Source of the DNA: Chloroflexota bacterium
Lineage (GTDB): Bacteria > Chloroflexota > UBA6077 > FW602-bin22 > JAMCYS01
NCBI GenBank assembly: GCA_023473795.1
Contig: JAMCYS010000090.1
Location: 1 to 64,000 of the forward strand
Direction: 5' to 3'
Length of the DNA: 64,000 nt
A program made the translations under genes and the position numbers. Under the pieces are notes generated by a model. It was not told the origin of the DNA, ran no database searches, and was given only the letters and a program-made list of their open reading frames with translations. Positions 44,343-53,562 of the stretch are shown one piece after another (positions within the stretch are counted from its first letter, which is position 1; each line of letters opens with the position of its first letter).

Positions 44343-46664
44343 CTAGGTCACAGCTTTGCCGCAGCCGTGGCAGAAGCGAGCTCCTTCGGGCAACGCCTGG
44401 CCGCAGTAGACGCAGAACCCGCCGGGGGCCTGGGGCGAGGCGCCGGCAACTCCCACAGGCCTCGCGACAACGGCCGTCGGTGGGGCCGGCGGACGCGCCA
44501 AGGGGGCCACGGGCCGGGGCTCGCCTCGAGCGGCGGGGTCGGTGCTGGTGGCCATAGGTAACGGCGCGGGCCTCTTGCCAGGTTTTCGCGCCCGCTTCAC
44601 CAGCACGATAGCCACCCCGCCGACGACGAAGCCCCCCGCCACCAGCAACCAATCGGGGTCATCACTGCCTCCCGGGGCGATGGCGCCCAGCTCGCCGACG
44701 GTTGGCGCCAGCGAGCCGCCGCTGGGCGACTTCATCGCCCCGGGCACCTGGCCGGGCTTGACGTCGAGCGCGTACTTATCACCCGGGCTGACGGCCTGGG
44801 CGTACTGGGCCCAGCGCCCGGCGTCCTGCTCCACCGCCGTGAAGCTCAGCTCGCCCTTGCCCACAGCCTCAAAGCTCAGTTTGTAGGGTCTGGGGTCGAC
44901 GTCGACCCAGGCCATGCCCCAGCTGCCATCGACCTCTTGATATGGCAAGGCGACGATCGGGTAGAAACCGTAGGTGGTCCCGGTGCGCTGATCAAGCGTC
45001 ATCTTGTAGCCGTTGCCTTCCCAGGTGACGTTAACCGGGCAATCGACCTTCTTGGCCCCCAGGGACTTCAGCGCCTCGGGGTTGCTCAGGCTTACCTCTT
45101 TGTCCCAGTCCTGGATGTACTGGGCGGGCACCGGCGCAGGAGGCGGGGGAGTCGGCTTGAGGCCACTCTTGTAGAGGGCCTTGGCGATCTGGCCGCCCCA
45201 GACGTTGAAGCAATATTTCTCGGGGTCGGGCTTCTGGTTGCCGCCGACCGCCGATTCGCGCACGATCTGCTCGTAGGTGTTGGCCAGCTCCGAGAGGAGA
45301 CTGGTGTCGGTGCCGGGCAGGTCCCAACCCTTCCAGTTTAAGAAGGCCTCGGCGACAGGCTGCGTCAGAGCGTTGTCCGACATCCAGAAGAGAGGGTTCC
45401 AGTTGGCCTGATTCTGGGCCTCGAAGTAGGCGGTGCCGAAGAGATGATAGTAGGGACCGCCGTTCTCGCCCTGGCGCAGCGGCTGCAGGTAAGTGTCGAC
45501 GAACGCCGGGTCCCGATCCAGGCCGGTGTAGGCCTCGTCGCCCGCCCGCGCCAGCGAGCGTAAGGTGTTATGGGCGAGGAGCATCGCCTCCTTGGCCTCG
45601 CCCTGCCTCTGCTGCAGCGCCAGGTAGAAGACATCGCCGGGGGAAAGGCCCTTGCGTTGCGCCGGGTCGGTGATGCCGGCGTTGGCCTTTTCGTAGTAGT
45701 CGATTATCGACTGCCGCAGCGCCGGCTCCGTGCCTGCCGGCCAGACGGACTGGGGTGAATTGCCCCGCTGGCGCTCCAAGTTCTCTCGCTGGATCGCCTT
45801 GCGCACGTTGTCGGCCTGCCCTTCGGGAAGGGCCACGAGATTCTGGGCCGAGCCGGTGCCACCGTAGGCTGCCAGCCACTCGATGGCCTGCTTCTGCTGC
45901 AGCAACCCCACGTAGGTCAGGCCGAAACGGGGCGGGTTGTTTGCCGCCGTCGGGTCTTGCCGGTAGCGCTCAACCGCCCGCTCAAAGTCCTTCCGCAGAT
46001 CGGCACCATCCAGCAAGATACCCGAACTACCGGGGTCGCCGAAGAACCCTATCGCCTCCGCGCAGAGGCTCTTGGTGGCCTGGCCCACCGTCTTCTCCAG
46101 TTCGGTGCTCTGTTTGCTCTTGTCGCTGGTAACCACAAGTTTGATTCCGTGGGGCTTGCCATCGGGCACCTTCCAGGTCCACTTAGCCTCGCCGGTGGCC
46201 TGGGCATTGCCATCGACGTACCACTTGCGCTGCAGCTGCCCGCCGGCCGGATCGGTCGTCTTGTCCACGAAGGTCACGCTGTCGCCGGGCTTCATCACCA
46301 CGGGCGCGTAGTCGAAGTCAACCCGCGGTCGGGCCGCCGGAGTGGTGGCGGTCGGCGCTGGCGTGGGGGCAGCTTTCGGTTTATTGGCGTTGTCGATGCA
46401 GGCCTGCAGCTGGGCGTCGGTCGGTTCGGGGCCGCCGATGCCGGCGCAGATGTTCCAGCAGGGAATCGTCTTGATCGTCTTCTTGCGCATTTCGGCCACG
46501 GTCAGGCCCGCGCAAGCGTTGCTTTGTTGGGCGATTACCTGGGGGGGCGCGGCGGGTCCCTGGGCACCGCCTTCGGCAAACGCCGAGCCGGCATAGATGG
46601 CCAGGCCGGCCAGAAACACGAAGGTCACTGTGCACGCTACAAATAGGCGTCGGTGCCGCCGCAT
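44343..46664 (-). CDS. Secreted, membrane-anchored protein with PKD-like domain and cytosolic zinc ribbon
   Basis: A 773-residue protein that I do not assign to a named family. An N-terminal signal peptide (LFVACTVTFVFLAGLAIYAG) is followed by a short Cys-containing region and a PKD-like segment (near 110-200). A large extracellular region of unknown fold follows, then one membrane helix (near 690) and a C-terminal zinc ribbon with two CxxC pairs, FCVYCGQALPEGARFCHGCG. The ribbon would face the cytosol. ATG 46664 is preceded by GGGGAGG. It is the last of three genes read in the same direction. Confidence 0.7.
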   Translation of the reverse strand: MRRHRRLFVACTVTFVFLAGLAIYAGSAFAEGGAQGPAAPPQVIAQQSNACAGLTVAEMRKKTIKTIPCWNICAGIGGPEPTDAQLQACIDNANKPKAAPTPAPTATTPAARPRVDFDYAPVVMKPGDSVTFVDKTTDPAGGQLQRKWYVDGNAQATGEAKWTWKVPDGKPHGIKLVVTSDKSKQSTELEKTVGQATKSLCAEAIGFFGDPGSSGILLDGADLRKDFERAVERYRQDPTAANNPPRFGLTYVGLLQQKQAIEWLAAYGGTGSAQNLVALPEGQADNVRKAIQRENLERQRGNSPQSVWPAGTEPALRQSIIDYYEKANAGITDPAQRKGLSPGDVFYLALQQRQGEAKEAMLLAHNTLRSLARAGDEAYTGLDRDPAFVDTYLQPLRQGENGGPYYHLFGTAYFEAQNQANWNPLFWMSDNALTQPVAEAFLNWKGWDLPGTDTSLLSELANTYEQIVRESAVGGNQKPDPEKYCFNVWGGQIAKALYKSGLKPTPPPPAPVPAQYIQDWDKEVSLSNPEALKSLGAKKVDCPVNVTWEGNGYKMTLDQRTGTTYGFYPIVALPYQEVDGSWGMAWVDVDPRPYKLSFEAVGKGELSFTAVEQDAGRWAQYAQAVSPGDKYALDVKPGQVPGAMKSPSGGSLAPTVGELGAIAPGGSDDPDWLLVAGGFVVGGVAIVLVKRARKPGKRPAPLPMATSTDPAARGEPRPVAPLARPPAPPTAVVARPVGVAGASPQAPGGFCVYCGQALPEGARFCHGCGKAVT

Positions 46665-46764
46665 CCCTCACATCCTCCCCTTAACGCTGGGCCTACGATG
46701 AACTTTGAGTGCATTTTCCCGCACTGCGCCTGAGCGTCGGCCGAGAAGCGTCTCAACGTGCAGC

Positions 46765-47406
46765 TCAGGCGGCGGAGCGCGCTTTGCGGCCGAGATGCGA
46801 ACGCATGACCACCGGACAATACCACCAGCCGTTTTCGATGGCCGTGCGGAGCAAAGGCCCCTTGACTCGCCAAGGGTCGAAGTCGTAGCCGTAGAGCCGG
46901 CCGACCTCGAGCGGAGCCACCTCCTTGAGGCCGTAGGCGAGCTCGCGCGAGCGCTCGAAGAGGATCACGCCCCGGAAGAAGCTGCCCTCCCAGGCGAGGG
47001 TGGGCGAGGGACCGTTCGCCCCCACTACCCACCGGACGCTGGCCGACTCATCAACAATGCGCAGTTCGTGCTTGGCTTCGTCCAGCGCCACGATGGCCCT
47101 ATAGGTTTTTCGCAAGCGGTTGCGGCTGAAGACGCCCCACCAGCGGGCGTCGGTCAGCTTCCACTCGGCGACGAAGTCCGCCCGCTGGTCGTCCGGAGTC
47201 GGCGTGTATGACCAAGGCAACCTCTCGTCGTTGAGGGCGAGTATCGCTCGCGCCAGCTCCTCCCCGCCGACCGGCACGACCCCTGCTTGCGGCTTGACCG
47301 CCAGGAAGCGATTGAAGAGCCCCAGCGGCATGCCCACTATCACCGCTACGGCGATCCCCGCCCCGAGGAGGCCGGCGAGAAGGCCGACGAGCATCTCCGG
47401 CTCCAC
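46765..47406 (-). CDS. Hypothetical protein with one N-terminal membrane helix
   Basis: A 213-residue protein with a hydrophobic helix at about 6-30 and a soluble mostly beta remainder. Family not recognised. GTG 47406 has GAGG upstream; an ATG at 47394 is an alternative. It follows the upstream gene by six bases and precedes the zinc-ribbon gene by about 100 bases, so the three appear to be one functional set. Confidence 0.6.
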   Translation of the reverse strand: MEPEMLVGLLAGLLGAGIAVAVIVGMPLGLFNRFLAVKPQAGVVPVGGEELARAILALNDERLPWSYTPTPDDQRADFVAEWKLTDARWWGVFSRNRLRKTYRAIVALDEAKHELRIVDESASVRWVVGANGPSPTLAWEGSFFRGVILFERSRELAYGLKEVAPLEVGRLYGYDFDPWRVKGPLLRTAIENGWWYCPVVMRSHLGRKARSAA

Positions 47407-47412
47407 GCTACC

Positions 47413-48543
47413 TCACCTACCTTGCGCCAGGGGTCGCCTAGCCCCGACATGGCGCCGGGCGCCGAGCGCAGCCCAGGTCGCGGCGAGCAGCGAAGAGATG
47501 AAGGGTACTACTAGGATGGCCCAGAAGATGACTCCCAGGATGTAGAAGTAGCCTTGCTGTTCGGTAAAGTCCTCCCCGGCCGAGGCCAGAGGGCCAACGC
47601 TGGTAACCAGCATGTCAGCCGACAGACCGACGACCATTGTCGCCAGGAACGCCGACCCGCCGCCGAGGAAGAAAGCGCGCCAGGGACGCCGCAGGCGCGA
47701 GCAGAGCGCGCCCGCAAGTGCGGCGACGAGCAACCCGACCACCACCGGCACGATGTATTGCACCGGCGCGAGCCACTTATCCCAGGGATTCGGCACGTGC
47801 ATCGTGGTGAACCGCATGATCTGAGCGGGCAGGCCCTCGAATCTGCCGGCGTAGCGGGCTATGCCGCCGCCGTCTTCTACCTTCTCCAAGGCAGGGGATG
47901 ACGCCAGAATGTAGCGGTCGGGCAGGGTGGCAGTGACCTCGAGGCCGCCGAAGCCGGCCCAGTTCTCGGCCGGTCCCAGCACGTAGACGAGGTGCCGCAG
48001 TATGTACTCCGCCCGGGAGCGGTCGTAGCCCAGGCGAGCCTCGTAGCGAACGTTGAGGGCTGCCTTGGCCTGCGGCGCCAAGCGAATGCTGAATGACCAG
48101 GCGCTATTCCGCGCCATGGTGGCCAGGCTGCCCAGAGCGTACTCCTCGCCCGTGCGCGGGTCCAGACCCGTATCTGGAGCCAGCCAGGCCTTTGGCAGCT
48201 GGACGCTCTCCGCCGGCTTGACCTGCAGGGGAGCCCCGGCGAATGCGGCCTGCACGTCAGCTCCGCCGGGGGCCACGAAGACCAGGTCGAGCGCCACCTC
48301 GCGCCCCGAACCGTTCGCCAGCTCGTAAGTCGCCTGCACGGTGGCCGAGTCTGGGCTTTGCGTCAGATCGAACGATAACCGCTCACGGTCAATACGCACG
48401 TCGCGGGTGGCGACCGGCACCACCAGTCCGATGCTGCCCGGCTGCGTCTGCGTGGGAGTAGCGTTCGCCTGCGCCACGCTGGGCAGCAGGGCCAACCACA
48501 GCGCCACCAGCAACAGCACTGCCCGCTGCACCTTGGACTTCAC
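47413..48543 (-). CDS. Exported membrane protein, function unknown
   Basis: A 376-residue protein with a signal peptide (VLLLVALWLALLPSVAQANA), a long extracellular beta-rich region, and three or so helices in the last 130 residues. Family not recognised. GTG 48543 fits an AGGAGG nine bases upstream; the TTG at 48552 touches that site and is unlikely. It appears to lead the three-gene unit. Confidence 0.6.
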   Translation of the reverse strand: MKSKVQRAVLLLVALWLALLPSVAQANATPTQTQPGSIGLVVPVATRDVRIDRERLSFDLTQSPDSATVQATYELANGSGREVALDLVFVAPGGADVQAAFAGAPLQVKPAESVQLPKAWLAPDTGLDPRTGEEYALGSLATMARNSAWSFSIRLAPQAKAALNVRYEARLGYDRSRAEYILRHLVYVLGPAENWAGFGGLEVTATLPDRYILASSPALEKVEDGGGIARYAGRFEGLPAQIMRFTTMHVPNPWDKWLAPVQYIVPVVVGLLVAALAGALCSRLRRPWRAFFLGGGSAFLATMVVGLSADMLVTSVGPLASAGEDFTEQQGYFYILGVIFWAILVVPFISSLLAATWAALGARRHVGARRPLAQGR

Positions 48544-48837
48544 TAAAGGCAACCTCCTGGCGCCCGCCCAGACCTTCGCCGGGAGGCGCTTCGTCTAGCC
48601 ATTCCTGCGGCCTGCCGCCAGCAGCGGGCCAGCGGCCCCGTCAGGCCGAGCGGCAACCACCCGCCTCTTCCGATGAACCGGTTCGGGCCAGGCCAGTCGC
48701 ACGACGCGCCAGCCAGCCGGCAGCCTCGGGGCCAGGGCGACTTTCGGCGACGAGCCTTCGCTGCCAAGAGCACCCTTCTACCAACTGTCGCTCCCCAAGT
48801 CAACGGCTTGGCAGCCTAATTCACTGACCCCTCACCG

Positions 48838-49212
48838 TTATTGGTACAGCTGTCTGTGCTCTGGACCCTCCTTTGACGCCGCTACACCGGGGCAATGACC
48901 AGCCAGCAATCCATCGCCAGAGGGGCCGAACAAGCTCCCCGTGGCAATAGGGGGGAGATGCGCTTGATCTCCTTGTTCAACCGCCCCAAGCGCGCCCGCC
49001 CGGGTATCCCAACTGTGCTCGCGGTAGCCGTTTCGCGGGCCCTTGCGCTCGGAAGTACGTTCGTAGCGCTCGGCGCCCATGTGCTGGCCGACCTCCATCT
49101 CCATCAGCGCCTGGGCCAGCACTTGGGCTCCTTGCCGCAGGAAGTCAGCATTCCGATCCAGCCGCGCCTTGCACAGAAGGTCGGTTAGTGCCGTTATTCG
49201 GTCCTCAGCCAC
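48838..49212 (-). pseudogene. IS256-family transposase remnant
   Basis: The 124-residue frame begins as an IS256-like transposase N-terminus (ALMEMEVGQHMGAERYERT, then RNGYREHSWDTR) but becomes unlike the family after about 75 residues. In a neighbouring frame near 48961-48996 the stretch LGRLNKEIKRIS resembles the family's C-terminal RLNKEIKRRT segment. This suggests a large internal deletion with a frame change. The DDE catalytic core is absent, and terminal inverted repeats could not be set. An old, inactive insertion. Confidence 0.65.
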
Positions 49213-49391
49213 GGTGGCGGTCCTCCTTTGGTGATCTTGGCAATCCTATTGAGGACCACACCGTGGCTGTCTTGCCAATCAGCCAACCTACTACACACTT
49301 CTGGGGATTCTACTCTACCGCACTAGACAAGTACCCCTTACATAATCTTGGCAGACCCGCCGCCACCAGCCTGGCATTCGTGCATAATCCC

Positions 49392-49526
49392 GTAGGGGCG
49401 GGCGTCTCTGCCCGCCCGCCAGCCATGTCCCCGAAGCGTAGCGAAGGGGGCGGCCGCCGTAGCGGCGTAGTTGCCAGCTCGGCGTGGGGATTAGACGGGC
49501 GGGCGGGTACGGAGCCCCGCCCCTAC
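49392..49526. repeat. GTAGGGGCG-type palindromic repeat, copy A
   Basis: Arms of 11 bases 113 bases apart, with internal GGGCG and CCCGCC runs. A related perfect palindrome lies at 60858-60908. Confidence 0.6.
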
Positions 49527-49567
49527 CGCCATACCTGCCAGTTATGCACGGATGTCAAACCGGCCAC

Positions 49568-49595
49568 TTGACACCCGGCCGCCGTCGGCTATAAT
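49568..49595 (+). promoter_or_regulatory. Strong sigma70-type promoter for the Rad52-like gene
   Basis: Perfect TTGACA (49568-49573) and perfect TATAAT (49590-49595), spacer 16 bases. Confidence 0.75.
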
Positions 49596-49735
49596 TGCCT
49601 TGTAGAACATACGTTCGCAGGAGCGATGGCGGGTGGCGCCCCCCGCGCGACCCCTGGGGACGACTAGAAAGGCGCCCTGGCGATCGAGTGCCCCAATGGA
49701 GCGCTCACAAACCTAAACGCCAGGGAACAAAGGCA

Positions 49736-50350
49736 ATGAAGAAGGAATTTATCGTCGAGCGCAGCGGCAGGTCTTTTGCCCTCTACGCGGGACTCCTGGA
49801 GGAGGCCCACAGCCAGGGCTTGAAGTCGATCAGTACCACTCTGTTGCAGATTCCCAGCGACGACAATGGCCGCGTCGCCATCTGCCAGGCAACGGTGCAA
49901 ACCGAGAAAGGCACTTTCAGCGGCCTGGGCGATGCCGCGCCGGAGAACGTAGCGCGACCGATGGCGACCTGTCTCATCAGAATGGCCGAGACCCGGGCCA
50001 AGGCGCGAGCGCTGCGCGACGCCGTCAACGTTGGCGTGGTGGCGCTGGAGGAGCTGGCGGGCGAGGGCGACGAGGCCGAAGAGGGCCCGCGCCCGCACCT
50101 GGCCCCCGTGCCCCGACCAGCGGCGGTGGCGCCCGTGGCCCCGGTGATGGGCGGCAACGGCGACGGTAGTACGGCGACGGCGGCGCAGGTACGCGCCATC
50201 TACGCCATCGCCCGCAACCAGCACGGCCTGAGCGAGGGGCAGACCGACGAGCGCTGCCACGAGCTCTTCGGCGCCGCGCCCAACGAGCTGGGCAAACGCC
50301 AGGCAAGCGAGTTCATCACGACGCTGCAGGCGGGAGAGGCCGCCCGTTAG
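49736..50350 (+). CDS. Rad52/DdrA-like single-strand annealing protein
   Basis: A 204-residue protein resembling the Rad52/DdrA group of DNA-annealing proteins found in Deinococcus and in phages. The visible core is an ATVQTEKGTFSGLGDA segment followed by LIRMAETRAKARALRDAVNVG. After a Pro/Ala-rich linker comes a small C-terminal domain (AAQVRAIYAIARNQHGLS...QASEFITTLQ) often found on phage annealing proteins. ATG 49736 follows AAAGG. It has a near-perfect promoter, unusual here, and ends at a hairpin. No phage genes are nearby. Confidence 0.75.
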   Translation: MKKEFIVERSGRSFALYAGLLEEAHSQGLKSISTTLLQIPSDDNGRVAICQATVQTEKGTFSGLGDAAPENVARPMATCLIRMAETRAKARALRDAVNVGVVALEELAGEGDEAEEGPRPHLAPVPRPAAVAPVAPVMGGNGDGSTATAAQVRAIYAIARNQHGLSEGQTDERCHELFGAAPNELGKRQASEFITTLQAGEAAR

Positions 50351-50368
50351 ACCCGGCGGCCGGCCGCG

Positions 50369-50407
50369 GGCAAGGAGTCGGGGCGGCACAAGCGCCGACT
50401 CCTTGCC
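50369..50407 (+). terminator. Hairpin after the Rad52-like gene
   Basis: Thirteen-base arms GGCAAGGAGTCGG (50369-50381) and CCGACTCCTTGCC (50395-50407), 13-base loop, no T run. Confidence 0.5.
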
Positions 50408-50581
50408 GCCCTCGCTCCGTCGGTTCCCCGTCCTTTATGGGAAGAACGAGACTGGTAGCCGCCGACGTCTCTCCTCCGCTCCGCTCTGGACCCTGTGTCG
50501 GCGGTGATACGGCGCTGGCGTCCCTGCCCGCGCCTACCAGTACGTCCCCGTCAAGGACGGAGACCTGCTCCGTCCTCCACC

Positions 50582-50610
50582 TTGACCGCCAGCCACTGGG
50601 CCCATAGTAT
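50582..50610 (+). promoter_or_regulatory. Promoter for the M50-like gene
   Basis: TTGACC (50582-50587) and TAGTAT (50605-50610), spacer 17. The predicted start site is within ten bases of ATG 50625. Confidence 0.55.
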
Positions 50611-50624
50611 GTGGGCGTACTCAG

Positions 50625-51319
50625 ATGAAGGGGACTGTCGTTATCGCCGAGGACATGCGGCAGGAACGGGCATCGACGCGGCGAGCCATCCTCGCCAGAA
50701 TCATCGTCGTGGGCGTCAGTGCCCTCTGCGCGATCATCCTCTATGCTTTTCTACACGAGAGCGGCCACGCCTTAGCCGGCTTGCTGTTCGGCGGCAGCAT
50801 CACCAGCTTCAGCATCGACTTCTGGGACCTGAGCGCGCACGTGGGCGTCGAGGGCACGTTCAGCCCTGCCCAGCGCGGCTTGATCGGCGTTGCCGGGGCC
50901 GGCTGCCCGCTGCTCATCTGGGCCGCCTACTCTCGTCTGGTGCGAGGATCGACCAACGCCGTCGTCTTCTGGTTCACCACTGTCTCCTCCCTGGCCGTCA
51001 TCAACAGCCTGCTCCCCTGGATTTTTTTGCCGCTGCCGTACCCGGCGGGGCAGCGGCCCGGCGATGACGTCATCAACTTCCTGAACAACACGGCTGTTTC
51101 GTCCTGCAGGACATCGCTTCGGGGCCGGCGGAGATCACTCTGGTGGGGCCCGGCGGCTACCGCTCCGTCTTCCTCAAGTTGCCCGAGGCGGCCAAGATAG
51201 GAAGAGCCACTGTGCACCCGCAAGGATTGCCGCTGGCGGCAGGGGAATACGAGATTCGCTTCACCTTCCCGCCGACCCCGGGGCGGGTGTCCATCTTTGT
51301 CCAAACGGCGGCGCCCTGA
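50625..51319 (+). pseudogene. M50-like membrane metalloprotease, frameshifted
   Basis: The first frame encodes a membrane protein with the zinc motif LHESGHALAGLLFGG (HExxH), as in M50 site-2-type proteases. Near 51098-51108 the coding sense switches to another frame, which runs to a TGA at 51317-51319 and reads sensibly (DIASGPAEITLVGPGGYRSV, then VHPQGLPLAAGEYEIRF). One extra T in the GCTGTTTCG stretch would restore a single frame, so this is a one-base deletion or sequencing error. The second half looks like a soluble beta domain. ATG 50625 has no ribosome site; ATG 50655 (GAGG two bases upstream) is an alternative. Confidence 0.7.
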
Positions 51320-51393
51320 GGCATGCAGCGCGCTTCCGCGCGGCGGCCAGCAGAACGGGAGCAGGATGTAAACCCGCCCCCGTTTCTTGCGTC

Positions 51394-52155
51394 CTAGTAG
51401 TGAATCACCAATGGCGTGCCGAGTGTCGCGAAGGCCCAGAAGAAGTAGGAGTCAGAGTAGTTCATGCCGATGCAGCCGTGGCTGGTCGGCATGCCAAACG
51501 GCGTGTCCCATTTCCAGTAGTTGTAGTGCAGAGCGTCGCCGCTATCGGTGAAGTACTGGGTATAGAACACATCCTCCACTCGGTACTGCTGCGCGTCGGC
51601 CCGCAGCTTCGCGGTGTCGGCCGCGTTGAGATTGGAGCTATCCATCACGGTTACTATCTTGCGGCGCTGAATGGTGAGCGTGCCGGTGGGGGTCTCCCAG
51701 CCCGGCCGGCCGCTGGACATCACCGCCCAGTAGACGGGTGTATCGCCAGAGTAAGCCGTGATCACCTGCTGGCTGAGGTTGACGTCGATCCAGCGGCCCT
51801 TCAGCTTCTTGCCGGGGGCCGGAGGCTGGTCGGGCTTTGGCTTCACCAGCCCGTTGGAGTAAACGAAGCGCCCGTCAGCGATCTTGGCCCACGTGTCGTT
51901 GCTGCCGACGACAATCTCTCCCTGCTGCCAGGCGAGAACGTCCAGCTTCGTGCTCGCTTTCAACTCGCCGACGATCGGATACTGGGTGCTCGGACCCGAG
52001 CGCACGTTCATGGTGCGCACTGTCTGCCACCCTGTCGACGTTGCCATCTGCGGTGCGGCCGTGGTAGCCGTCGGCTGGCTCTGGGCGTCGGCCACCGGCA
52101 ATGGCACCAGGCCCAACATGAGGACGGCCAAGACGGCCGTAAGGATCGCACGCAA
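51394..52155 (-). CDS. L,D-transpeptidase (YkuD) with SH3-like domain
   Basis: Exported cell-wall cross-linking enzyme, 253 residues. It has a signal peptide (MRAILTAVLAVLMLGLV start), a bacterial SH3-like segment (MNVRSGPSTQYPIVGEL), and a YkuD domain with the catalytic motif PTSHGCIGM (His and Cys). TTG 52155 has GGGGAGG seven bases upstream. Family members form 3-3 or protein-peptidoglycan links; the substrate here is not known. Convergent with the M50-like gene. Confidence 0.9.
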   Translation of the reverse strand: MRAILTAVLAVLMLGLVPLPVADAQSQPTATTAAPQMATSTGWQTVRTMNVRSGPSTQYPIVGELKASTKLDVLAWQQGEIVVGSNDTWAKIADGRFVYSNGLVKPKPDQPPAPGKKLKGRWIDVNLSQQVITAYSGDTPVYWAVMSSGRPGWETPTGTLTIQRRKIVTVMDSSNLNAADTAKLRADAQQYRVEDVFYTQYFTDSGDALHYNYWKWDTPFGMPTSHGCIGMNYSDSYFFWAFATLGTPLVIHY

Positions 52156-52302
52156 GAGTTACACCTCCCCTAATCCGGCGTTGCCAACTAAGATGGCTGC
52201 CCGCCGGTAGGCCCTCCGGGCGGCACGGGAATATCCCGGTTGCCGTTCCGCAGCCCAGCACGCATACCGCGTGCCAGAGGGAAACGCCTCAAGAGAAGAG
52301 GC

Positions 52303-53562
52303 CTAGGTCAGCCAGTACCAGTTGACGAACAGGGCCAGGAATAGGCCGAACAGGGGCAGGCTGACAGCGGTGAGGACCCTCTCCAGCCAGGGCCAGCGCT
52401 CGCTCCAGCGGGCCAGGCTGATGATCACGGGGAAAACCACCGCCATAAAGCGGGCGCCGCTTTCGATGGGTCGTCCCGCCACGGGCATGGTCGTGGCCAG
52501 GAGGATGCTAGCAAAGACGTACAGCGTGTAGACGAACGGCCAGCGGCCCACGCTGAGCAAGGCAACCGCCAGGTAGACAAACACGACCACGATGTTAACC
52601 GCGCTCCAGGGGTAGTCCGCATTCTGATAGCCGGCCACGACGAAGTTAACAGCCGTGCCCAGAGTGGCTAGAGGCGAAGCGAAAGACCGATCCCAGGCCT
52701 TCTGCACGTGGACGAAGGCCAGAGGGTCGCCGAAGTGCTGGTAGAGAAACAGCATGAACAGGCTGATGCCGACGAACGACAGCGCCAGCGCCGGCAGCTG
52801 CCGCCAAGGCAGCCGGCGCTGGCGCCAGGCCAGCCGCGCAACCTCCCAGAAGATGGGCAGCGCCAGAATGACACCCTGCACGCGCGCGGCCGAGCCGACG
52901 CCGGCCCAGAGAGCGGCCCACCAGAACTCACCCCGGCGCAGATGATACAACGAGGCCGCTGCGGTGAGCAGCAGCAACGACTCCGGATAGGCCACGTGAA
53001 AGAAGAAGGCCGTGGGCATTATCGCCGCCAGCCAGACAGCCCGTCGCGCCACTGCCCGCCCGGCCTCCATGTCCACAAGCTTGTACAGGTAGAACAACCC
53101 CAAGAGGAGTGCCGTGTTGCTCACGAGCACCCCGGCCACGACGAAGTGGTCAGGGTAGAACAGCGGCTCCAGCCAGGCCCCCAGCCAGGTGACGAGCAGC
53201 GGGAAGAGCGGGAAGAAGGCAACGTTGGCGAAACCGTTCTTCATGTAGTAGCCGAACGTTATGATGCTCATGTACCACTCGCCATCCCAGTGCCAGCTCG
53301 CGTCCAGCAGCCGGTCCGCGTTGGTCGTGAAGATGGGATGGGAAGCGGGGTTCTTGGCCATCATCCAGGTGGCCAGGTCCACCACGAGGTAGAATACGAC
53401 GAGCGCGGAGACATACACCGGCAGCACGTCGCTCACCATCGTGCGTTGAGCGGCCAGGGTCCTGCCCAGAGCCGCAAGCGGCCGCAGTACGTGTAGACTA
53501 GGCCAGCCCGGGACATCGCCAAAGGGCTTCGCCCACGGCCTAGAGACTCGGTCGTTCGCCAA
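52303..53562 (-). CDS. PIG-V-like mannosyltransferase family membrane protein
   Basis: A 419-residue multi-pass protein resembling PIG-V-type mannosyltransferases: an early-loop WHWDGEWYMSI motif with Asp, then ANVAFFPLFPLLV and HVAYPESLLLL. It probably uses a polyprenyl-phosphate sugar. TTG 53562 is set by GAGGAGG six bases upstream and lies inside the end of the upstream gene (23-base overlap), so the two are co-translated. Acceptor unknown. Confidence 0.82.
   Translation of the reverse strand: MANDRVSRPWAKPFGDVPGWPSLHVLRPLAALGRTLAAQRTMVSDVLPVYVSALVVFYLVVDLATWMMAKNPASHPIFTTNADRLLDASWHWDGEWYMSIITFGYYMKNGFANVAFFPLFPLLVTWLGAWLEPLFYPDHFVVAGVLVSNTALLLGLFYLYKLVDMEAGRAVARRAVWLAAIMPTAFFFHVAYPESLLLLTAAASLYHLRRGEFWWAALWAGVGSAARVQGVILALPIFWEVARLAWRQRRLPWRQLPALALSFVGISLFMLFLYQHFGDPLAFVHVQKAWDRSFASPLATLGTAVNFVVAGYQNADYPWSAVNIVVVFVYLAVALLSVGRWPFVYTLYVFASILLATTMPVAGRPIESGARFMAVVFPVIISLARWSERWPWLERVLTAVSLPLFGLFLALFVNWYWLT

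Larger units (their letters stand above)
49213..49735. other. Intergenic region with a GTAGGGGCG palindrome and promoter
   Basis: A 523-base gap. It holds a long inverted repeat (49392-49402 with 49516-49526, arms GTAGGGGCGGG) enclosing further GC-rich hairpins, and a promoter at 49568-49595. I see no gene. The first part is IS remnant flank. Confidence 0.5.

Noticed and set aside
49736-50350. Prophage around the Rad52-like gene
   Set aside because: No structural, integrase or packaging genes nearby.
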